DNA from: a virus
Virus record (IMG/VR): IMGVR_UViG_3300035212_003113
Coordinates: 62,001-126,000 of that record
Direction: 5' to 3' (one strand)
DNA: 64,000 nt
This document shows, in pieces, positions 47,078 through 55,628 of this stretch (positions within the stretch are counted from its first letter, which is position 1; each line of letters opens with the position of its first letter). Position numbers and translations under genes: made by a program. The notes under the pieces are model-generated. The model saw only the letters and a list, made by a program, of their open reading frames with translations, did not search any database and was not told the DNA's origin.

Positions 47078-47377
47078 ATGTTTGATACGCTATCTCTATT
47101 TGATTCAATCTATTTTGTAGAAGAGGCCGATGGGCATACTATTATACACATTCCCATGCCAGGAGCTACAAAAGAGGACGTAGACATTGACGCTGAGCCT
47201 ACAAGGCTAGAGGTCAAAGTAAACACAGATAAGAAGCTGCCGTTCCTAAAGCAACGACGCTGGCGATTTACCCATAGACTGGGTAACCCAGAGGTTTCTG
47301 CAAAAGTAAATAACGGCGTTCTAGAGATTCGTATGTGCGAAGTAGGCCGTTCACGCTACCGCGTAGAGGTGGCATAG
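47078..47377 (+). CDS. small heat shock protein (Hsp20/alpha-crystallin)
   Basis: 99 residues from ATG 47078, with AGGAGG (47068-47073) directly upstream; the longer in-frame start at 47006 would translate the leader hairpin. 'IIHIPMPGATKEDVDI' (about 22-37) and 'VSAKVNNGVLEIRM' (about 77-90, the conserved A-x-x-x-NGVL box) define the alpha-crystallin domain. It lacks most of the usual N-terminal arm, so it may form small oligomers. Heat shock genes are classic RNA-thermometer targets. Confidence 0.85.
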   Translation: MFDTLSLFDSIYFVEEADGHTIIHIPMPGATKEDVDIDAEPTRLEVKVNTDKKLPFLKQRRWRFTHRLGNPEVSAKVNNGVLEIRMCEVGRSRYRVEVA

Positions 47378-47386
47378 CGAGGATAA

Positions 47387-48313
47387 ATGCTAGGAGTATG
47401 CTGCCAGTGGTTGAATGTCGTTCCTACAAAAACTGGTGAAAAATATGTTAACGCCCTAGGTGAACGCGCGCTTCAACTAGGGCGTTACTCTTCTGGCGCA
47501 TATACGCCGGAACACATAGCTGATGTATGGCTCGGTAATGTAAAAGGTTTGGCCAACATTATACCTACGGTACGCAGCGCCGGCGTAGGTATGTTTAGAG
47601 TGGGCAGCACGCTGCTGCCGCTCTTTGATAAGATCGCAGAGAGCCCGCTTAAAGGCCTGGTCGCAGATGCGGAGTCAGAACTGCGCAAGGTAGGCGCCCT
47701 CACTAACGGTATGAGGCTGACCACTCACCCCGGTCAATTCGTAGTAATTAGCTCGGATTCTGATACGGTCGTAGCTAACTCTGTTCGTGAGCTAGAGTAT
47801 CACGCATTTATCATGGACTCTCTAGGGTGCGCCGCAACGCCGCGGTTTGCAATAAATATTCATGGTGGCAAGCGAGATCGCGGAGATCGCTTGGTTGCTT
47901 CAATTAAGTCTCTGCCTAATTCAGTCCGATCCCGCCTTACGCTAGAGAATGACGAGAATTGCTGGTCTGTCGCTAACCTGCTGCCGATTTCTGAGCAAAC
48001 CGGCGTTCCGATTGTCTTCGACTCTCATCATCATCCATTTAATGATGGCGGTCTAACCGGCGAGGCAGCAATGCTTGCTGCCGCAAGTACGTGGCCAAGC
48101 GACATAAGACCGCTACAACACCTTAGTAATACAGAGCCCGGCTTTGAAGGCGGCTCATTTACAGAGCGCCGACAGCATAGCTGGGCAATTCATTATGTAC
48201 CGGATTATCAGCGAGACTTCTATCTAGCCGGTAAATCGGACATAGAGATGGAGTGCAAAGGCAAGAATCTAGGCTTTATTCCGTATGTAGATGCCCTCGG
48301 CATCTATTTATGA
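47387..48313 (+). CDS. uvsE: UV damage endonuclease (UVDE)
   Basis: 308 residues, the length of bacterial UvsE. Conserved metal-ligand motifs occur in order: 'MRLTTHPGQFVVISS' (near 109), 'FAINIHGGKRDRG' (near 157), 'LTLENDENCW' (near 184), 'IVFDSHHHPF' (near 206) and 'DIEMECKGK' (near 285). UVDE nicks 5' to UV photoproducts in an alternative excision repair path. GAGGATAA precedes the ATG. Uncommon in phages. Confidence 0.93.
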   Translation: MLGVCCQWLNVVPTKTGEKYVNALGERALQLGRYSSGAYTPEHIADVWLGNVKGLANIIPTVRSAGVGMFRVGSTLLPLFDKIAESPLKGLVADAESELRKVGALTNGMRLTTHPGQFVVISSDSDTVVANSVRELEYHAFIMDSLGCAATPRFAINIHGGKRDRGDRLVASIKSLPNSVRSRLTLENDENCWSVANLLPISEQTGVPIVFDSHHHPFNDGGLTGEAAMLAAASTWPSDIRPLQHLSNTEPGFEGGSFTERRQHSWAIHYVPDYQRDFYLAGKSDIEMECKGKNLGFIPYVDALGIYL

Positions 48314-48708
48314 AATTAAGCGATTTTGTATTTAGGAATAAACACTTCTTCATCGACATGTTTGTCGATCCTTCCAATACAAAATCGCTTAAAGCGGTAG
48401 TAGATGACCTCAATGTATACAAATGGGGTATAGCTGAGCCAGGAGCTAGCGGCAGGATAATCCTGTCTTGCTCCAGTAATGGCGAGATACAGAAGTCTGC
48501 TACTCTAGCAGTACTACCCGAACAGCTAACGGTATTTTTCGCCTTCCTGCCAGAAGGCGATTACTGCCGGTCTGACTTTGATGGCTTAGATTATATAATA
48601 GACGTCTGGAGCGAAGGCTCTACCTTCTTTCGCTGCGGAGGTCTTGAGGTGGTAGTTTACCAGCAAGATTCGTTAGTCGAATTGATCAAGGCAGCCAACG
48701 AAGGTTGA
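48310..48708 (+). CDS. unknown protein, MKL start
   Basis: 132 residues from ATG 48310, overlapping the UVDE stop (TTATGA). 'MKLSDFVFRNKHFFIDMFVD', then alternating strands. Convergent with the minus gene, whose end it overlaps by 36 bases. Function unknown. Confidence 0.65.
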   Translation: MKLSDFVFRNKHFFIDMFVDPSNTKSLKAVVDDLNVYKWGIAEPGASGRIILSCSSNGEIQKSATLAVLPEQLTVFFAFLPEGDYCRSDFDGLDYIIDVWSEGSTFFRCGGLEVVVYQQDSLVELIKAANEG

Positions 48709-49179
48709 ATCCTCGTAGCGCCGAATCTTCTTAATGATATTGCGTATGCGACCCGGTCGCTTAAGTACATTAGCCGCCAAGTCAAAGCGATTTAATATGT
48801 ATTCGTATATGTCTTTGACGCTACCGTTCGGCAACACAAAGCCTTCGTCGCAGAAATCGGCCATGATAATCTGCTTCTTCCCTTTGTTCGGCCAGCTGCA
48901 TATCTCGCAGAACAACAGCTTGCTGGCGCTATTTTGAAAGCAGCGTATTATTCGGCGATTGTTTACCCAGATCTCGGCTACCATGATGCGAGGCCCTTCT
49001 AGCTGCACTTCGCCATCTAACCAGTAGTTATAGCCAACGAACTTGCTGATAAAAGATTGGCCAGTGCCCAACTTAGCGACATTTAGTCTTATACCGAGGC
49101 TCTGCAATTTCACAACTAACTCGATTTCGATGCCTGGATTTCTGTGCTCTTTGCCACTTGCTGTAATGCTTCTGCACAA
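48673..49179 (-). CDS. unknown minus-strand protein
   Basis: 168 residues filling the gap between 48708 and the topoisomerase gene, where no + frame is convincing. 'YNYWLDGEVQLEGPRIMVAE' (strands), 'CFQNSASKLLFCEIC' (possible metal site) and 'YEYILNRFDLAANVLKRPGR' helix give a normal globular composition. No family recognised. Start codon not certain. Confidence 0.6.
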   Translation of the reverse strand: MCRSITASGKEHRNPGIEIELVVKLQSLGIRLNVAKLGTGQSFISKFVGYNYWLDGEVQLEGPRIMVAEIWVNNRRIIRCFQNSASKLLFCEICSWPNKGKKQIIMADFCDEGFVLPNGSVKDIYEYILNRFDLAANVLKRPGRIRNIIKKIRRYEDSTFVGCLDQFD

Positions 49180-49197
49180 GAATCTCGAGGGAATTAG

Positions 49198-51042
49198 ATG
49201 ACCAAGACTAAAGAGTACACTTCCAACTCAATCCAAGTGCTGGACGATATTGCGCATATTCGCCTGCGTCCCGGCCTTTATGTGGGCGGTGCAAATGCTA
49301 CCGGTCACTTTATTATCCTGAAGGAAATCATTGACAATGCTATTGACGAGGCTATCGCCGGCCATGCGACAAGGGTGCACGTAAAGATTTCTGACGACGG
49401 CAGGAGCGCCGAGGTATTTGATAATGGTCGCGGCATTCCACATGAGAAGCACCCCAAGACCGGACTAAGTACGCTGGCGACCGTATTTGGCACTGCCAAG
49501 TCAGGCGGCAAGTTTGACAACGACACTTATGGGACCTCAGTCGGTACACACGGCGTTGGCTCGACCGCTACAAATGCTCTTTCGAAATCTTTTTATGCAG
49601 AGTCTTACCGTGGCAAGAAGTCTGCTAGCGTCTCGTTTGTACGTGGCAAAATGGTCGGCAAGGACGCAGTAATCTCGGACAACAAGACAAAAGAGAAGCG
49701 CGGCACCCTGGTGCGCTTTACTCCGGATTACGAAGAGGTATTCAAAGACGTATCTGCTTTTAACATGGTCGAGATTGAAGCTCGCCTATCAGACGCAGCC
49801 AACCTGCTGCCTAAGACAAAGATAACTCTTGAGTTCGGCGGAGCCTCAAAAGACTTTAAGTGTGCGGGAGTAGCGGGAATCCTTGGAGTTACCGGGGCAT
49901 ATTCTGCTGACTTCGACATTGAAGTAGAGGTTGGTGGCGATAAAAAGACTGCGGGCGTTTCAATTGCTTGGTGCTGGGGCAGCGAAGGCCGCGCAGTGTC
50001 GCTTGTTAACCTTAGTCGCACATCTGATGGAGGTCAGCACGCTTCTGGCTGGGAATCAGCAATTAGCGATTTCTTGTTGGAGCGCTGCAAGAACAAATGC
50101 TCTTCAAAAGAAATCCTTGATACCCTGCAGTACGCAGTGCATGTCAGCCACCCAAATCCGCAGTTCTCTTCGCAGACAAAAGAAAAGCTGATAAACAAGG
50201 GACTAGGCAAGGCTATCAGCGAGGCCGCTGTGCCACAGCTTAAGAGCTGGGCTCGCAGGAATACTGCCGCAGTTGATGCGCTATTGCAGTCAGCTATTGC
50301 AGCATATGAGGCGCGCCAGGCGCAGAAAGACCTGAAAGCTGCGCTAAAGGATCTGAAGACAACCCGCCGCAACAGCCGAGGCATCCTGCCCGATAAGCTG
50401 TTCGAAGCCGACTGCAAGCCGTATATGCGCGAGCTATACCTAGTGGAAGGCGACAGCGCTGCCGGCTCAGCAGTCAAGGGTCGTGACGCAGGGCACCAGG
50501 AGATCCTGCCACTAAAGGGCAAGATCCTGAACGTATTCAAGGCTTCCGAGGCGGAGGCAATTGCTAATGACGAAATCGCTGCAATTGTTGCTTCTGTAGG
50601 CGGAGGCTTTGGTGCCAGGTTTAATATGGCTGATGTGCGAATCGGCAAGGTTATCATCCTGTCTGATTCTGATCACGACGGCCATCACATTAGCAGTCTT
50701 ATCGTAGGTCTTTTTGCCAAGTACATGCCGGGCCTTCTGGAGAAAGGCATGATCTATACCGTAGATGCTCCACTTTACAAAGCTTCGTTGCCTGGCACGC
50801 GCACTCGCTGGTTCGGACATACGATGGACGATATTAAAGCAAAGGCTGGCAAGCAGTTCTCCAAGTGTGATGTTACGCGCCTCAAAGGTCACGGCGAGGC
50901 TAATCCAGATGAAGTTGCCGAATACGCCATGGGGAGCACAAGAAAACTTATTCAGCTGTCCTGGAAGGCTGCGGATGTAGAAGAGATTGTGAGAGTAATG
51001 GGCGATGACATCGCCGGCCGCAAAGAACTACTGGGAATCTGA
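49198..51042 (+). CDS. type II topoisomerase ATPase/TOPRIM subunit (GyrB/ParE-like)
   Basis: 614 residues. GHKL ATPase: 'LRPGLYVGGANATG' (23-36), 'EIIDNAIDEAIAGH' (43-56), 'DNGRGIPHEKHPKTG' (near 75-89) and 'GTHGVGSTATNALS' (near 118-131). TOPRIM: 'LYLVEGDSAAGSAVKGRD' (near 415-432) and 'VIILSDSDHDGHHI' (near 485-498; DSDHDG for the usual DADVDG). Length is that of ParE. Encodes the ATP-hydrolysing half of the phage topoisomerase; ends in ATGA overlap with its partner. Confidence 0.95.
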   Translation: MTKTKEYTSNSIQVLDDIAHIRLRPGLYVGGANATGHFIILKEIIDNAIDEAIAGHATRVHVKISDDGRSAEVFDNGRGIPHEKHPKTGLSTLATVFGTAKSGGKFDNDTYGTSVGTHGVGSTATNALSKSFYAESYRGKKSASVSFVRGKMVGKDAVISDNKTKEKRGTLVRFTPDYEEVFKDVSAFNMVEIEARLSDAANLLPKTKITLEFGGASKDFKCAGVAGILGVTGAYSADFDIEVEVGGDKKTAGVSIAWCWGSEGRAVSLVNLSRTSDGGQHASGWESAISDFLLERCKNKCSSKEILDTLQYAVHVSHPNPQFSSQTKEKLINKGLGKAISEAAVPQLKSWARRNTAAVDALLQSAIAAYEARQAQKDLKAALKDLKTTRRNSRGILPDKLFEADCKPYMRELYLVEGDSAAGSAVKGRDAGHQEILPLKGKILNVFKASEAEAIANDEIAAIVASVGGGFGARFNMADVRIGKVIILSDSDHDGHHISSLIVGLFAKYMPGLLEKGMIYTVDAPLYKASLPGTRTRWFGHTMDDIKAKAGKQFSKCDVTRLKGHGEANPDEVAEYAMGSTRKLIQLSWKAADVEEIVRVMGDDIAGRKELLGI

Positions 51043-52490
51043 TGATATCAAAAAAACAAAAAACGCCGCCTCAGGCATCTGTTGTAGTAGGACAATCTGC
51101 TGTAGAGTTCGTACGCCGAGCAATGAAGCACTACGGCGACGAGGTCATTCAGAACCGCGCGCTACCCCGCCTAGAGGATGGTCTAAAGCCGATTCAGAGA
51201 CTGCTGCTATGGAGCTGCGTAGACCTTAGCACTACTAGGTTTATCAAGTCTGCCAAGATCACCGGGCATTGCATTGCATCGTATTCGCCACACGGCGAGA
51301 TTGCTGCATACGGATCGCTGGTTGGTATGGTAAACGAGCGGCACCCGCTAGTCGAAGGCCAAGGCAACTTTGGCGGCGCTACCACCGAAGCAGCCAGCGC
51401 TCGATACACAGAGAGCCGAATCCACCCACTAGCTCGTCGCCTGATAACAGATTTACCTGACATGGCAGTAGTTCCTTATGAAAAGAACTACGATGACACT
51501 AAGGATCAGCCTCGCTATCTGCCAGGCCTCCTGCCAATGCTACTGCTAAATTCTAGCACCGGCATTGCAATGGCAATCACCAGCAAATTCCCTGGGTTCT
51601 CGATCCTAGAGGTTGCTGCCGCTGTACTAGAATATCTGGCGAATGGCAATGAGAAAAAGGCTGCCAGGCATATTAAGGCTCCTGATGGCAACATCTGCAA
51701 CCTGCTGTCTACAAAAGAGGAGGTTGCCGAACTACTTGCAACAGGATGCGGCCAGCTGCTGTACGAATGCAAGTACCACCTGGATAAAAAAGGCGACCGC
51801 AAGCTCATCGTAATCACCGGCTATGCTCCAGAGTTTAGCGTTTCTGGTTTTCTTGCCAAGTGCGGAGAGCTACAGGACTCAGGAATAATCGAAGCAACGC
51901 GCAATGAGACTTCAGGTGCCAATGGCGACAGAATCGTTATAGAATATCGCTCTGACGAAGCGTATGAGAAAGTACGCAAGCTACTTCGCAAAAAAGTTAG
52001 CTACCGAATGAATTGCCTGTATGAGGACGGCGGTTCGCTGATTCCAAAGCAAGTAGGTGTTGCCGACGTAATCAGGGATTGGGTAGCGGTTCGGCGCAAG
52101 ACGGTTGCAGCTACGCTAGCGGCGTCGCTTAAGCGGCAAGACGAAGAGATCAAGCGAGAAGCTGCCAAGCTGAATGCTTGCCTAAATCTAGAGGCAGTAT
52201 TTGCTGCACTACGGGCTGAAGGCGATTTTAGGCAAAATTTGCAGAAGCTTGCCGGGCTAGACGACTTCGAGGCAGGCATAGTTTGCGAGATGCGCGTAGA
52301 GGCGCTAAAGAAAGCAAGTGCAGAAGCACTACGCAATAAAATAACAGATATGCAGACTGCGCGCGCAACAACGGTCACAGATCTCAGCAATGTCGATGCC
52401 TATTTAATCCGTCAGATAAAGGCATTCATGAGCTGGTTGAAAGCGGAATACCCCGACCTGTTGCTGCGAAAAACGGTCTGGGAAGTATGA
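51042..52490 (+). CDS. type II topoisomerase breakage-reunion subunit (GyrA/ParC-like)
   Basis: 482 residues. 'NRALPRLEDGLKPIQRLLLW' (about 37-56) and the catalytic Tyr in 'ASARYTESRIHPLA' (about 124-137) are clear, as is 'GFSILEVAAAVLEYLANG' near 185. It stops after the coiled-coil, lacking the beta-pinwheel C-terminal domain of GyrA/ParC, like T4 gp52. So the enzyme should relax or decatenate DNA rather than introduce supercoils. Last bases overlap the next ATG. Confidence 0.94.
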   Translation: MISKKQKTPPQASVVVGQSAVEFVRRAMKHYGDEVIQNRALPRLEDGLKPIQRLLLWSCVDLSTTRFIKSAKITGHCIASYSPHGEIAAYGSLVGMVNERHPLVEGQGNFGGATTEAASARYTESRIHPLARRLITDLPDMAVVPYEKNYDDTKDQPRYLPGLLPMLLLNSSTGIAMAITSKFPGFSILEVAAAVLEYLANGNEKKAARHIKAPDGNICNLLSTKEEVAELLATGCGQLLYECKYHLDKKGDRKLIVITGYAPEFSVSGFLAKCGELQDSGIIEATRNETSGANGDRIVIEYRSDEAYEKVRKLLRKKVSYRMNCLYEDGGSLIPKQVGVADVIRDWVAVRRKTVAATLAASLKRQDEEIKREAAKLNACLNLEAVFAALRAEGDFRQNLQKLAGLDDFEAGIVCEMRVEALKKASAEALRNKITDMQTARATTVTDLSNVDAYLIRQIKAFMSWLKAEYPDLLLRKTVWEV

Positions 52491-52873
52491 TGAAGCTGGT
52501 GCAGTGGGTAATCATGTATGATCACGACTCGCTACTGAGTCTCGACTCACGATTACCCATTCACCCGCAACACAGCAGAGTTCTAGATATCATGACAGTT
52601 TGCGACTGGATAATAGATCTGGACATGAAGTCAGGCTGCGGAGCATGGATATGTCTTCGCGGCCTTTTTTGTGGCAAGGGCTTTTCACGCGATGCGGACG
52701 ATATAGACTCAATACTCCATAGAATTGGTAATTCTGTAAAACCATTTCTAGAGATTTCTCCAAGTGATTCGCTGGATGCTACCTGTGTTCATCAGCTATC
52801 CAGCCTGGGTTTTGTAACTGAAAATAACTGTGGCCTACAGGTCATGCGGTGGTACAAAGATGAAGATTGTTGA
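52487..52873 (+). CDS. MKL small-protein family C, member 1
   Basis: 128 residues, ATG 52487 or 52490 (the latter gives MKLVQW). 'DSLLSLDSRLPIHPQHSRVL' (about 13-32) aligns with 'DTVVNSLQDFPVHPKINDVV' of the next gene. The pair look like tandem paralogues. Function unknown. Confidence 0.7.
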   Translation: MMKLVQWVIMYDHDSLLSLDSRLPIHPQHSRVLDIMTVCDWIIDLDMKSGCGAWICLRGLFCGKGFSRDADDIDSILHRIGNSVKPFLEISPSDSLDATCVHQLSSLGFVTENNCGLQVMRWYKDEDC

Positions 52874-53186
52874 GTGGTTTCTGAGCAAAGACATCGACAC
52901 TGTTGTCAATAGCCTTCAGGACTTCCCCGTTCATCCAAAGATCAATGACGTTGTCGAGTACTCTAGGAAGAACAATATCGGCATCCAGGTCCGCACAAAA
53001 GATGATCTGATGGTCCTGGGATTGTCTCCTTCGCTTGTTCGACCTGCCTGGCTGGCAGAGAGTATGTTTAATTTTTCGTTTGCCGGCTGCCGTATTATTG
53101 CCACGGTTTATTCCGAAGAACACCAGTCAAAGTTCCGGGCATGGGGATTTAAAGAAAAAGGCCGAACCTTTACCTATACCGGCTGA
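52860..53186 (+). CDS. MKL small-protein family C, member 2
   Basis: 108 residues from ATG 52860, overlapping the previous stop by 14 bases. 'MKIVEWFLSKDIDTVVNSLQ' then 'DFPVHPK', 'NNIGIQVRTKDDLMVLGLSP' and an 'FKEKGRTF' end. Paralogue of the preceding gene. Function unknown. Confidence 0.7.
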   Translation: MKIVEWFLSKDIDTVVNSLQDFPVHPKINDVVEYSRKNNIGIQVRTKDDLMVLGLSPSLVRPAWLAESMFNFSFAGCRIIATVYSEEHQSKFRAWGFKEKGRTFTYTG

Positions 53187-53223
53187 GTCAATTAATAAGT
53201 GGGCAGTTTTAGACGAGGTTCTG

Positions 53224-53460
53224 ATGCACGACTTCTGCCAGCAAATTGCCCCATGTGATATCAAAGCTGGTCAGACCATCTTAATAAAGTGCCCAAGAAT
53301 TAAAGAGATTTTCCGCGGCGACACTGACCAAATGATAGGTACAGTCTCCGCAGTGTTTGACGCTGGTGGCACGGTTGGCGTTCAAGTAGATATTTCCAAT
53401 AGAAATCAATGGTGGCGCTGGATACCCTCAATTGATGGCGGCGAAGCATTTGTCAAGTGA
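53224..53460 (+). CDS. small unknown protein
   Basis: 78 residues from ATG 53224, with GAGG (53214-53217) upstream. 'IKAGQTILIKCPRIKEIFRG' and 'IGTVSAVFDAGGTVGVQVDI' suggest a small beta-barrel. Followed by repeat copy 13. Confidence 0.6.
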   Translation: MHDFCQQIAPCDIKAGQTILIKCPRIKEIFRGDTDQMIGTVSAVFDAGGTVGVQVDISNRNQWWRWIPSIDGGEAFVK

Positions 53461-53469
53461 CTGCTCGCC

Positions 53470-53508
53470 CCGGCCCTAAAGCCGGTGCCGCCCGATCCTG
53501 TTGGGCAC
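53470..53508 (+). repeat. two-hairpin intergenic element, copy 13
   Basis: Stem 1 CCGGC (53470-53474)/GCCGG (53481-53485) with CCTAAA loop. Stem 2 GTGCC (53485-53489)/GGCAC (53504-53508) encloses GCCCGATCCTGTT. ATG 53541 follows with GAAAGGA. Confidence 0.85.
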
Positions 53509-53540
53509 AAGGCGAACCCACAGCAGAAAGGATTTTGAAG

Positions 53541-53930
53541 ATGAACCACGGAGAGAAGACAGCTAGCGAGGCAGTTTCTGGAGTCATGGCCGAATTGGCC
53601 GTAAAGGACGGCCAGCTGCGAGCAGCTTTCGTTATTCGCGACAAGCAGAACCCGTACAATGAGCCAACCACTCTTCGCGTAATGACGCTCGAAGATGTAA
53701 AGGCTTTCGTGGATGCCGTTCCAGACCAAGTTCACTATCTGGCTCTGTCAAAAGACGACAACCAGAAGCTTGTCAAGCTGAGCCTAAGCTCGCGTTCACA
53801 CAAGTACAACGTCCACTGTGGTCAAACTAATCACATGGGATATCTATTCGACAAGACTCTTTTCGTTCGCCTAGAAGAAGAAATCGGCAACGAATTGATG
53901 CCGGATCTGCTCGTTTTCTTGAGCAACTGA
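53541..53930 (+). CDS. unknown protein
   Basis: 129 residues with GAAAGGA (53526-53532) upstream. 'LRAAFVIRDKQNPYNEPTTL' and 'LVKLSLSSRSHKYNVHCGQT' strands, C-terminal helix 'EEEIGNELMPDLLVFLSN'. Frequent-codon bias suggests good expression. No family recognised. Confidence 0.7.
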   Translation: MNHGEKTASEAVSGVMAELAVKDGQLRAAFVIRDKQNPYNEPTTLRVMTLEDVKAFVDAVPDQVHYLALSKDDNQKLVKLSLSSRSHKYNVHCGQTNHMGYLFDKTLFVRLEEEIGNELMPDLLVFLSN

Positions 53931-53945
53931 AGTAAGGGGGTTATT

Positions 53946-54260
53946 ATGATCAGTAGCGCTGAACAGCAATTTGTTATAAAACTGCAAGACGAAGAAGAAC
54001 TAGAGCGCCGGTATTTGCTAGATGTTCTAGCTCACAAGCGCCTTGAGAATGTCCAGAAATCCGGCGCGGTACTCGCTCCAGATCGCATTCTTGAGGCAGT
54101 AACGGTACTTGGAGAAGACTGCCGCCTGGAGTTCCGTGATGGTATGTGGAACATTGACCTTGGCGGAGCAGATACCAAGAAAAAGGTTAAGATCAGAGCT
54201 GAACGGCAGCATATTGCTCTCGCCAAAGCAATGATCATCTATGTCCGCAAATACCTTTGA
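53946..54260 (+). CDS. small charged unknown protein
   Basis: 104 residues, with AAGGGGG (53933-53939) upstream. Helical N-terminus ('FVIKLQDEEELERRYLLDVL'), central strands, basic end. Overlaps the HNH gene by 20 bases. Function unknown. Confidence 0.65.
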   Translation: MISSAEQQFVIKLQDEEELERRYLLDVLAHKRLENVQKSGAVLAPDRILEAVTVLGEDCRLEFRDGMWNIDLGGADTKKKVKIRAERQHIALAKAMIIYVRKYL

Positions 54261-54729
54261 TTTCCTAGACCATTGCGGTCCGCAGCTAGTTCCTAGCTCA
54301 GCTTGGAACTCGAATCTGCGCGCAATACTGAGCGCAGCCGAATGGCGAGATCTTAGAGAGCGGGTATTTGCAAAACACGGCAAACAATGCGCTTACTGTG
54401 GATCCAGGCCGCGCTCACTAGACTGCCATGAAATCTGGTCGTACTGCATAGAAGATGGTCAAGCAGCGGGCAGACAGAGCCTTGTTAAAATTCAACCTCT
54501 GTGTAAAGCCTGTCACATGGTGTGTCATATTGGATTCTGGTCGATGCAAGGCAAGTATGAACAAGTGCTTGCGCATATGATGCGCGTCAGAGGGATAAGT
54601 CGTGCAGCAGCTGTCGACGAAGTAGATGCAGCTTTTGCTACTTTTGAATTACTGAGCCGCTTTGAATGGATACTCGACATAGGGGCGGTAAGCTTCTATG
54701 CAGATGAAACTCAAAAAATTCTTCCCTAG
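54241..54729 (+). CDS. HNH-type nuclease-like protein
   Basis: 162 residues. 'HGKQCAYCGSRPRSLDCHEI' (about 46-65) and 'KIQPLCKACHMVCHIGFWSM' (about 83-102) give the two zinc CxxC pairs and the HxI/H residues of an HNH domain, here with Cys-His-Glu rather than His-His before the loop. Activity is therefore uncertain. A C-terminal helical domain follows. Confidence 0.75.
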   Translation: MSANTFDFLDHCGPQLVPSSAWNSNLRAILSAAEWRDLRERVFAKHGKQCAYCGSRPRSLDCHEIWSYCIEDGQAAGRQSLVKIQPLCKACHMVCHIGFWSMQGKYEQVLAHMMRVRGISRAAAVDEVDAAFATFELLSRFEWILDIGAVSFYADETQKILP

Positions 54730-55159
54730 GCACGATCTAGATTTCCTGCTGGATTCTATTTTCGGCTGCCCCGAACCCAGACGCTTGATAGACATTGCCC
54801 GCAGCGCCAGTAGCCGCCTTGATTTTCCGCTATTTCAAGCGAGCATAGGCCAGGGCGATACCCCGTTTATTGTCGGCGACAACCCGCTTACAAGCGTGCA
54901 CATGATCACATGGTTCAGGCAAAGCGCCGCCAAAGAGCGAATAGTCACAGGATATCCTACCGCACACCCATTGTCAAGCTATTATCTGGGCTTATGGTAT
55001 GCCTACGGATGGAGGCGTCCAGATAGCGAGATGCAGCGCATGCTAGATGACTTAAGTAGTATTGGACAAATTCACACAAGAAACAGCTGGGCCTGGATAA
55101 TAATAGACCCGGGCACAACCTTTGATCTAGGAGTTTTTTATGCAGTTTTCGGAGAATAA
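54704..55159 (+). CDS. unknown protein, MKL start
   Basis: 151 residues from ATG 54704 ('MKLKKFFPRHDLDFLLDSIF'); ATG 54698 possible. 'FIVGDNPLTSVHMITWFRQS' and 'HPLSSYYLGLWYAYGWRRPD' are distinctive but unassigned. Overlaps neighbours on both sides. Confidence 0.65.
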   Translation: MKLKKFFPRHDLDFLLDSIFGCPEPRRLIDIARSASSRLDFPLFQASIGQGDTPFIVGDNPLTSVHMITWFRQSAAKERIVTGYPTAHPLSSYYLGLWYAYGWRRPDSEMQRMLDDLSSIGQIHTRNSWAWIIIDPGTTFDLGVFYAVFGE

Positions 55160-55628
55160 GCCACAGAACAACGGCTGCTATGCCGTCAAGTACGACGGAA
55201 TTGTTTGGGCCTCGTTTAGGAAAGAGGCGTTGATGCAGTATTTTCACGACGTAGAGAATATTGAGCAAGCCTCCAAGTTCTTTGAAGCACAGCCGGTTTT
55301 TGACGAGAGCAATCCTTTGGCTGATCCACTAGACCGACGGGATCTGCGCGCAGGCGAGAAACACCTAAAATATCTCGTATGCGACCGAACGGCACTAGAG
55401 TTCCAGCTAACATGCGCCGCCCGATCAGACGCACTAGGAATCGTAGCTTCTGAGATCTGCAATATTCTTGTTAATCGAGAAGAGGCGGCAGAGCTACTAG
55501 GTGTCCTGCGAGCGGATACGTTAGCAGTCGCAGCAGAAGACGACTGGTATCAAAAGAATGGCGAGCGGTCACATGTCATGTTTGAAGAGACGTGCAAGGC
55601 CGCCGGCAAAGAACTAGGCAAGTGTTGA
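55140..55628 (+). CDS. unknown protein
   Basis: 162 residues. 'GCYAVKYDGIVWASFRKEAL' N-terminus, acidic helices, and 'SEICNILVNREEAAELLGVL' near 105-124. Overlaps the previous gene by 20 bases and abuts the next. Function unknown. Confidence 0.65.
   Translation: MQFSENKPQNNGCYAVKYDGIVWASFRKEALMQYFHDVENIEQASKFFEAQPVFDESNPLADPLDRRDLRAGEKHLKYLVCDRTALEFQLTCAARSDALGIVASEICNILVNREEAAELLGVLRADTLAVAAEDDWYQKNGERSHVMFEETCKAAGKELGKC

Noticed and set aside
50034-50657. Minus-strand 207-residue frame
   Set aside because: Lies wholly inside the confirmed topoisomerase B gene and has Ser/Arg-rich shadow composition.
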